From positions 3,286,001 to 3,350,000 of the forward strand of contig NC_058193.1 of the NCBI RefSeq assembly GCF_907165205.1: 64,000 bases of DNA. Direction: 5' to 3'. The notes beneath the pieces are model-generated. The model made no database searches. It had not been told where the DNA came from and saw only the letters and a list, made by a program, of their open reading frames with translations. Shown piece by piece: positions 57,011-64,000 of this stretch (positions within the stretch are counted from its first letter, which is position 1; every line of letters starts with the position of its first letter). The position numbers and the translations under genes are program-made. This DNA is from Coccinella septempunctata (lineage: Eukaryota; Arthropoda; Insecta; Coleoptera; Coccinellidae).

Positions 57011-57920
57011 ATGAATTGTGTAACAAAAAGAGTGTATGGATATTTTGGGGAAACGGATCCCCAACATTCCAAAGTTAGTAATTCTGCATCTATAACTTCC
57101 TCCGCCTCTACAGCTGCCACTGGATCTAGAGCTATCAGTGCCTGTACAGCCACCGGTGCCTATACGGCCATCAGTGCCTCTGGGGTTATCAATGGCTGTA
57201 CAGCTACCGGTGCCTGTACAGCTACAAGTGGACCTAGAGATATCAGTGCCTGTACAGCTACTGCAGCCTCATCGTCTTCAAGTTCCGCCATGACTATCAG
57301 AGCCTCTACGCCTAGCAGTGCCTCTACCTCAAAAATATTTTCAATTGATAGTGTATCTACATTCAGTGACAATGTGCCAAGCACATCGGCAGGACAAAGT
57401 AAGTACACCTGGTCGCATGAGGCTATCAAATTATAAATTTTTCTCTTATAATGAAAACAAAGAAAAATTTGATAGTCCCTCATACACTGAAAAAAGGGTG
57501 TGGGATATAATTAGTGAGAGCCTTGCAAGAAAAGGCATTGCCAAAAATCCACGAAAGTGTGATGAAAAGTGGAGGAACTTGAAGAAAACGTACGACAAAA
57601 TTAGGGCCGAAAAAAATAAAACTGGAAATCACTCTATGCAGTGGAGATATTTTGACGATTTCCAGGAAATATACTTTAGAGATCCTTATTTCCAGCCAGT
57701 AACTTCTGTTAGTAGCACTGGAAACATAAAACATTCTGAGAGGTCAGCAAGTACTACAATATCGAACCGAAATAAGAACTTGTCTCCTGGTGAAAAACCC
57801 AGGAAACGAGCTCTTTCTACACATGACATGGAGCAAAAGAAGCAAAAGCGTCATGACGAAAAAATAGGTCTCAAGAAGGAAATGTTTGAATGGATGAAGG
57901 AGAATTTTGGCCGTGAATGA
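57011..57920 (+). pseudogene. Myb/SANT-like DNA-binding protein, frameshifted
   Basis: First frame (to 57436): N-terminal region with CVTKRVYGYFGE, then a low-complexity stretch rich in Ala/Thr/Ser with repeated 'ISACTATGA'-like units, then YTWSHEAIKL. Second frame (from ~57430 to 57920): ENKEKFDSPSYTEKRVWDII, CDEKWRNLKKTYDKI and HSMQWRYFDDFQEIY, then a basic Lys/Arg-rich tail. 'W....I..L...Y......F......K..W..I...L......C..KW.NL...Y' is the Myb/SANT-like (trihelix) domain; here it is split by a one-base-scale shift near 57430, so the joined domain is inferred. Such proteins occur as host regulators and as the second ORF of Harbinger transposons. No transposase is next to it. Confidence 0.6.
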
Positions 57921-57924
57921 GTTG

Positions 57925-58175
57925 TTCTTTCACTATTTTTACTTCATATTTACACTTGATTTTTTGGATTGGAACATAGATATATGTAATGGCCATTCAG
58001 TGCTGCAAAGGAATTTTTTGTAGTTGACTATATCAGTACAAAATGTGATATATCGATCTATGCCAGAACTTCGCAGTACCTTTTAATGAACATATGTAAT
58101 TGTTCGCAAATGAGTTTGCGATTAACTTCAGATGACTTATAGATATTGAGCAACTGAACAAGTGAAAATGCTCTT
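57925..58175. other. No gene recognised
   Basis: Short non-coding spacer. Confidence 0.4.
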
Positions 58176-58179
58176 ACCT

Positions 58180-58548
58180 ACCCTAACTGGGTGAAGTCGA
58201 AACTCAGATGAATCTCCACTGGTCTGGTATCAGAAAGGGGGTTCCTGAGGGAAGGGAAACACGGAACCAACCCTCCTTCTGCACTTAGCTCCGTGGCACG
58301 ATACATGAAGAATACACGGCACTTCACTTAAAGTTGCTCAATATTACTTTTATTCACTCAATATAGAGAGATGACAGATGGTGCAATAATTTCGGCGATT
58401 TATACGAAGATTATTTAGGTTTTTCGAAAAAAGGATTTCGGCGCGTCCGGCGATGATACGAAAATTGTCGTTATTGACAGACGACAAAGTTTTTCTTTCA
58501 TCGGCGCCTGACAAACCGGAGTCAGGCAACCCAACTCACGATCGACCA
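58180..58548 (-). repeat. 3' LTR of second BEL/Pao element (left end uncertain)
   Basis: On the minus strand the LTR starts TGGTCGATCG just after the purine-rich GGGCGGGCGGCA, and contains GAATAAAAG near 58350. The outer end (near 58180) is estimated, as there is no second LTR for comparison. Confidence 0.5.
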
Positions 58549-58622
58549 TGCCGCCCGCCCTGAAGTCTCCTTCAGTAAGATGAATCGAAAGGAGTGAACA
58601 GACGAAAGAAGCCAGCAGCAAT

Positions 58623-60075
58623 CTACTGAGTTGGAGGAGGACACAATTTAACGACTGGTCGTCGAATTGTCCCAGAAGCAGTAGCAACATCAGCTACTCG
58701 AGTGTTGGAATCAGCCCCTGGAAAAACAGACGATATGCGGCCTATGGACCACTTCAGAGGAGGAAGATTATCATCTCGAATGATGACAACGGTACCTGGA
58801 AGGATGGGAGTAGATGGATGCAACCACTTGTTACGTTGTTGCAAGGTATGCAAGTACTCCTGACGCCAACGCTTCCAGAAGTCCTGCTGAAATCGTTGGA
58901 CTAGTTGCCAACGAGACAGACGGTTTACAGACACGGAACTGACATCTTTATCAGGAGGAGCGGACCACCAGAAAATGCCCTGGTGTGAGGGCCTCAAAAT
59001 CAGAAGGGTCAGACGATGGGAGATACAGAGGACGAGAGTTGAGGATTGCCTCAACCTGAGTGCAGACGGTGAGGAACTCCTCGTAAGTGAGTTTTTGCTC
59101 CCCGATAACGCGAGTGAGATGGTGCCTAGCAGAATTGACAGCGGCTTCCCAAAGGCCGCCAAAGTGAGGACTGGAAGGTGGTATGAATCGCCGGTCAGTG
59201 CCGGAAGACGAGGCTGCATCACAAAGACTTTGCTGATGCTGCGGAGTAGACAATAAGCGGCCAAGGTCACGAAGGTAGTTATGTGCGCCCACGAAGTTGG
59301 TCCCGTTATCGAAAAAGATAACGGAAGGACGACCTCGGCGTGCAACGAAGCGACGATAAGCTGCAATGAAAGCTGGGGTGGACAGCTCAGATGCCAATTC
59401 TAGGTGAACCGTTTTGGTGGTGAAACAGATGAAGACAACTAGATATGCCTTGGTGCTAACGGCTCCACGCAGTCGTGCACTCGTTACATAAAATGGGCCT
59501 GCGTAGTCAACGCCAGTGGTGAGAAAAGCCGCAGCAGAGGATAGCCGCTCAGGTGGAAGATTGCCTATTGGTTGAATTAGAGGACGGGGTTTGCAGGAAA
59601 AGCATCTATTGCACTTGCGCAGATGATTACGCACCACATTACGACCGTCCAAAATCCAATAACGTCGGCGAATGAACGAGTGAGTAGCGAGAGCACCGGC
59701 GTGCAGAAGACGAAGATGGGCATCATCGATGATCAGACGAGTGAGATGATCATTCTTTGGCAGAAGAACCGGATGTTTGTGTCGATATGGTAATAGAGAG
59801 GATGAAAGGCGACCTCCAACACGCAGGAGTCCATGCTCGTCACAAAACAGGTGGAGTTTCATAAGAAGCCGATGACGGGGAGACGGTTTCTGAAGCTCAG
59901 CTAGCTCCTCGGCAAAATGAACAGATTGGACTAGACGGATCAAACAGATCTCGGCCTCCTGGAGCTCAATAGAGGGGAGGAAACCTGAGCGAGGTAAAGA
60001 TGGAGTACGAGTATTTAGAATGAAACGTCGACAAAAGGCAGTCACACTCTTGAGACGACATCTGAGATGGCTGCT
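58623..60075 (-). pseudogene. BEL/Pao integrase and C-terminal tail
   Basis: Open stretch 60045-58951: zinc motif H-x3-H (HLRLLHAG) and C-x2-C (CNRCFSC); catalytic D in TTGVDYAGPF, D in FFDNGTNFVG and E in FGGLWEAAV. All three catalytic residues are kept. After PGHFLV a small shift near 58965-58980 moves the frame; the tail 58960-58623 (FWKRWRQEYLHTLQQR, WSIGRISSVFPGAD) follows and ends at 58623. Another shift near 60060 separates it from RNase H. Confidence 0.85.
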
Positions 60076-61852
60076 AACATGAAAGTGGAGATCGGCTTGG
60101 CCTCGACGTCCACTTGTTCAGTTTGAGAGAAATCAACAGAGGAAAGAGGCCACGAAGATGAGTCGAGCGAGAGCCAAGGAGGACCACGTCACCATAAACG
60201 GTGATGATGAATATCCTCGGGCATCAATCCACGACAGGCACAATCAGCTGGATTGTCTTCAGACACCACATGCCTCCAGCAATCTGAAGGAAACAAATCC
60301 TGGATCTCAGCGACTCGATTGCCAACAAATGTCTTCCATCTGTGACTTTCACCGCGGATCCACGACAATGGAATGGAAGAGTCACAAAAGGCAATACACT
60401 TAGTTGTGAGATTCGGCAGAAGGCGGGTGTCTACCCGCTGTCTGTCTAGATGATGCATGAGCTTTGCGAGTAGATGGACACCACACAGTTCGAGACGAGG
60501 CAGGGTCACAGCTTTGCAGGGAGCGATTTTAGATTTGGCCGCTAGAAGAGAAACGTGGTATTGATCAGGTGATGTAGAATTGCGAAGATAGACGACTGCA
60601 GCGTAGCTCGACTCAGATGCGTCACAGAAGCCAATCAGCTGATGAGCAGAAGACGACACGGCAGGGATGAATCGTGGGATATGAAGTTCTGCCAAGGTGG
60701 GAAGCTGGGATTGAAACCGCAACCACGAAGGCTGGGATTCATTCGAAAGAGGTTGGTCCCATTCCAGATGAAGAAGACAGAGCTGACGGAAGAAGATTTT
60801 GGCGTAGAAAGTGATAGGAGCTAGCCATCCCAAAGGATCGAAGATTCTGGCCATCTGACTCAGCACAGTTCGTTTGGTGACTGTCGTTGAAGTCAGGCGA
60901 ACCGAGTAGAAGAAGTGATCAGATGTAGGGTTCCAGCCAAGTCCCAGAATCTTGAGACTTGGTTCACGGTTAAGAAGAAGAAAAGAGGAGGAGTCTCGAC
61001 GATGTTCAGGAGGAATACCGTCCAGCAGAGGAGGATGATTAGAGGCCCATTTGCGCAGCTCAAAACCGCCCGCCATGAGCAGATCCTGAATTTGCTGTCG
61101 TAGTTCAAGAGCTTCAGATTCGGATGAACAGCCTGTCAAGATGTCATCGACATAAATCTCATCCAGCAATACATGCATTACAACAGGAAATTTAGGCCCC
61201 TCATTCGAAGCCAGTTGCCGAATGGTCCTAAGTGCCAAATAAGGAGCGGCAGAAAGTCCATAGGTGACAGTGTTCAAACGATAATATTGGAGAGATTCCT
61301 GTTTGGCGAAACGCCAGGCAATGCTTGATAGTCTCTCTGCTCAGGGCGTATTTGAATTTGTCGATACATCTGTCTGATATCGGCAGTGAAGACAAATCGA
61401 TGCAGACGAAATCGAAGAAGAAGAATAGAAATGTCCGCTTGCAGTTTAGGGCCGGTAAGCAGAAGATCGTTGAGGGACTTACCATTAGAAGATGCGGAAG
61501 ATGCGTTGAAGACCACTCTTATCTTAGTAGGTGGATCATCCGGACGATGTACAGGATGATGAGGAATATAGTACGGTTCATATCGAGGACGGTCAGATGA
61601 TTCAGGGACCAATTCCATATGGCCGCTTTCGAGATAATCTCTCATGAACTCATGATAGGCGCTGCGAAGGTCGGGGTTATTATGTAGACGATGCTCTAAC
61701 CGAATAAACTGCCTAGTCGCCACATTGACAGAAGTGCCCAACTGACGAGATGACAAGGGCAGACCAACAGTATAACGGCCGGTGGAGTTACGGCTGAGAT
61801 CAGCGCGATACAGGACCTCACACTCTTTCTCAGCGGGTGTCAAAGGGAGCAC
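60076..61852 (-). pseudogene. BEL/Pao reverse transcriptase and RNase H
   Basis: 61852-61274: start of RT with KIRVVFNASSASSNGKSLND and FTADIRQMYRQIQI (motif A). A one-base-scale shift near 61305-61315 moves to 61277-60189, which has LNTVTYGLSAAPYLAL, IYVDDILTG (catalytic YVDD), RIFDPLGWLAP, and the RNase H blocks GFCDASESSYAAVVYLR and FCDSSIPLSWI. A TGA at 60189-60191 stands where tryptophan is expected (LWW). The enzyme cannot be made whole from this copy. Confidence 0.85.
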
Positions 61853-61875
61853 GTCGCAGGTACCTTATCGAGTTC

Positions 61876-62505
61876 TCAAAACCGTCGTACGATGTTGACA
61901 AGTTCCTGATCCGAGCGTTGCGCGGAGCTCAGCGGAATAGTTTGAAGATCAGGAACGGCATCAAAGGACAAGATTTGAGGAGATGCGTCAGATGAGAGAG
62001 TCCTGTCACAAGAAGAGGGACAGACAGACACTGAGCGAGGAGCGTCATGCTGAGAGGATGATGGAAGAGACACAGCGGATGTCGACCCTGCAGAAGACGA
62101 TGGAGAAGTATCAGAAGAAGAATTGAAGGCAGTCACTAAGCGAAGGGAATCAGGATGAGAATACGATGGAGAAGACACAGCAGACGGTGACTCTGCAGAA
62201 GATGATGGAGAAGTTATCGGACGTGAAGCCTGATGAGTTCTTCGAAGACGCCGAGCCTGACTACTGACAGTGTCAGGTGAGAACGAGACATGCTTGGTCG
62301 TTTTGCGATGACGAGCATATGGCCCATAGAGTACCCAACCTAAGGTGGTAGACAATGCACCCGGAAGCTCAGACGACGGGGGCATCGTGCCAGGAAGAAT
62401 AAGATGAGGGAGCACATCCGAGCCAATCAACATCCCTATGGTACGAGGAATATAGAAGAGATTACAACAGAAATCTTGAGTAATGTACGTGAACGTTTTC
62501 AGCAA
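61876..62505 (-). pseudogene. BEL/Pao protease-tail region and Ser-rich linker
   Basis: It starts with residues matching the segment after the retropepsin core (GMLIGSDVLPHLIL, LGWVLYGP), then a ~120-residue linker rich in Ser/Pro containing two imperfect copies of a ~35-residue unit (TSPSSSAESPSAVSSPS and TSPSSSAGSTSAVSLPS). It then reaches the RT lead-in ELVNIVRRF and stops at a TGA where tryptophan (FWE) is expected. The active-site aspartate lies upstream of the truncation. Confidence 0.75.
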
Positions 62506-62510
62506 AACTT

Positions 62511-62785
62511 ATATTCAATTTGCTGAAAAAGTTCATCTTCTCAGGGTAGAGTTGCAATACATAAGTTAGAAAGTACTCTGAGTCATTCTCTTCATTATTT
62601 ATTCATATAAGATATCATAAGGAACATGTTTGGAACCTATAAGTGTTTATCTTCAGCGACTACGAAGGATTTCATTTCATTCGAAGAAGAGGCGCCAATA
62701 GGAAATAACAACATCTAAAAGAAAAACTAAAGAAAAGGGGTAGACCAGAAGTGGGCTGTCGTATGGAGTGAGACATATCTCGGTG
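62511..62785. other. No gene recognised
   Basis: Spacer between the BEL/Pao truncation point and a faint Tc1-type remnant. Confidence 0.4.
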
Positions 62786-62789
62786 TAAG

Positions 62790-62915
62790 ATTCTTACGTA
62801 AACATTCCTGATTGGACCAGATATCCATGCCGACCGGAGAAACAAATCCGTATATTCTCGGACCAATATTGCTCCACAATTAAATTTGGTGGAATTCTGG
62901 CATGGAAGTGAAGAG
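62790..62915 (+). pseudogene. Possible Tc1-type transposase remnant
   Basis: Plus-strand frame with RYPCRPEKQIRIFSDQY and STIKFGGILAWK resembles the Tc1 region 'V.RRPGE.....Y...TVKFGG.S.MVWG' between the first and second catalytic D. Short and decayed, so tentative. Confidence 0.35.
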
Positions 62916-62969
62916 TACACATTTCCAGCATTCAGTAAGCTTTTCACAAAAGTAAGTACTCTTCAACCA

Positions 62970-64000
62970 CACTGCGCAAAAAAAATTAACGCACATTCCG
63001 AAAATCTCAATTTTAATGAAAGTTAACTCTACATTGACTTTATAACTTATTTTTTATGTTCTCTCGGAAAGGTTTTGAACGAAACAAGACACATTAAATG
63101 GAAGAAAAATTCGGGATTTCACCGAATCTTATGTGAAACAAGAGAAATGAACCATTTTCAAAATACTGAAATGCTGATAAGTGATTTAATACTTGGTATC
63201 TCCACCCCTTGCGTTAATTACAGCTCGGCAACGACGGTTCATACTCAAAATGAGTGATCTTAAAATGTTCTGATCTAATCCTTCCCAGATTTTTCCGAGT
63301 TGGATTCCTTAGTCATTAAGAGTAGCTGGATGATTTCTGAACTTCTCAGCCTTCTATTGAGGTTGTCCCAAACCTGCTCAATCGGATTGAGATCTGGACT
63401 TCTTGCTGACCATTCCATTCGAGAGACTTCAACCTCTTCAAGGTACTGCTGAACGATGCGCGCACCATGGGGTCTGGCATTATCGTCCATAAAAATGAAA
63501 TATATAGGGCAAATGGCACTACATGCTCTTCAAGAATGTTCCTTATATAATTATCAGCATTCATAGCTCCATTATCAACGACCACTAGGTCTGTGCCAGC
63601 AGCCAAAGATATTCCACTCCATACCATAATCGATCCTCCCCCGAAACCAGTAGTATTCAGGAAATTGCACTGAGCATATCTTTCATGTGGACGTCTGTAT
63701 ACAAGGGAACGTCGATCACAATGGAAGGGGCAGATTCTAGACTCATCTGTGAAGAGAACTCTTTCCCAATCGGCCTCTTCCCAATGGATTCGCTCTCTCG
63801 CGAAATCCAAACGCGCCCTTCGATGGGCTGGGGTAAGAGCTGGGCCTCTTGCCGCGACACGAGGCCTCAAATCATATTCTCTGAGGCGATTTCTTATTGT
63901 CTGAGTGCTAATTTGAACCTCATGAGTTTGCTCAAACTCAATTTGAAGGAGGCGAGCGGTTGCAAACCGTTGTCTCAACGAAGAAACTCTCAAGTAACGT
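62970..64000 (-). mobile_element. Tc1-like DNA transposon, copy 2 (runs off the window)
   Basis: The left end CACTGCGCAAAAAAAATTAA matches copy 1 at 15026; the flanking dinucleotide is CA rather than TA, probably a mutation. Same orientation as copy 1. No LTR insertion here, giving the intact site for the solo LTR of copy 1. Confidence 0.85.
63186..64000 (-). pseudogene. Tc1-like transposase, copy 2, N-terminus outside window
   Basis: Stop at 63186-63188. Catalytic blocks FTDESRI, WTIMPDP-region (frame-changed second D; MDDNARPHGARI in the neighbouring frame) and NPIEQVW are all present. It keeps the 47 bp that copy 1 lost, but lacks ~14 bp near 63500 that copy 1 has, which shifts the frame before the second D, and there is another shift near the C-terminus (~63330). 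The first HTH and the start codon lie beyond the window. Confidence 0.85.

Larger units (their letters stand above)
58180..62510 (-). mobile_element. Second BEL/Pao element, 5' truncated and decayed
   Basis: Minus-strand element with the order protease tail - RT - RNase H - integrase - DUF5641-type tail - polypurine tract - LTR. Gag, most of the protease and the 5' LTR are absent. The coding DNA has clearly higher G+C than the BEL/Pao copy at 37-42 kb, and protein similarity between the two is only moderate, so it is a different family. Confidence 0.85.

Noticed and set aside
57395..57405. GTAAGT splice-donor-like site in the Myb/SANT ORF
   Set aside because: Recognisable domain residues (YTWSHEAIKL) are encoded directly downstream, so an intron there is less likely than a simple frameshift; kept only as a check.

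Overview
The window looks like a stretch of an insect nuclear genome. It is AT-rich and almost wholly built of transposable elements, many broken and several nested in one another. The mix (BEL/Pao and Ty3/gypsy LTR elements, an R4/R2-like LINE with a restriction-like endonuclease, jockey/CR1/R1-like LINE pieces, Penelope-like elements, Tc1, mariner-type, pogo and hAT DNA transposons) is typical of arthropods. The order cannot be fixed from sequence alone. I see no confident host gene, tRNA, rRNA, CRISPR array or bacterial-style operon.

Layout. 0-4.4 kb: LINE tail; two inverted arrays of ~20/21-bp units; a pogo transposase tail interrupted by a 189-bp Penelope-like insert with a hammerhead-like motif; a LINE 3' end. 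4.4-7.9 kb: near full-length R4-like LINE (minus) killed by three stop codons. 7.9-9.5 kb: Ty3/gypsy deletion derivative (gag joined to the end of integrase). 9.5-14.5 kb: gag, Penelope RT and LINE remnants. 15.0-17.7 kb: Tc1 element split by a 1.24-kb solo LTR, with a decayed copy of that LTR next to it. 18.7-25.5 kb: two mariner-type remnants, a LINE RT and quiet DNA. 25.8-29.6 kb: two tandem R4-like copies and two other LINEs. 30.2-31.5 kb: pogo transposase. 36.7-42.9 kb: the youngest element, a complete BEL/Pao retrotransposon with identical LTRs and a 5-bp target duplication, sitting beside a LINE also found at 12.7 kb. 46-50.6 kb: a long-TIR DNA element, an R4-like fragment, a Penelope-like element with inverted arms and GIY-YIG domain, and a LINE endonuclease piece. 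51-57.9 kb: mariner-type remnants, a hAT element with perfect 8-bp TSD, a long-TIR element with a nested MITE, and a Myb/SANT-like ORF. 58.2-62.5 kb: a decayed second BEL/Pao element (minus). 62.97 kb to the end: a second Tc1 copy running off the edge.

How the parts relate: the two Tc1 copies, the four R4-like copies, the two 12.7/43-kb LINE copies and the two LTR copies each allow breaks in one copy to be recognised by comparison with another. The relative order of insertions can be read from nesting. BEL/Pao and the solo LTR are later than the elements they interrupt or abut.
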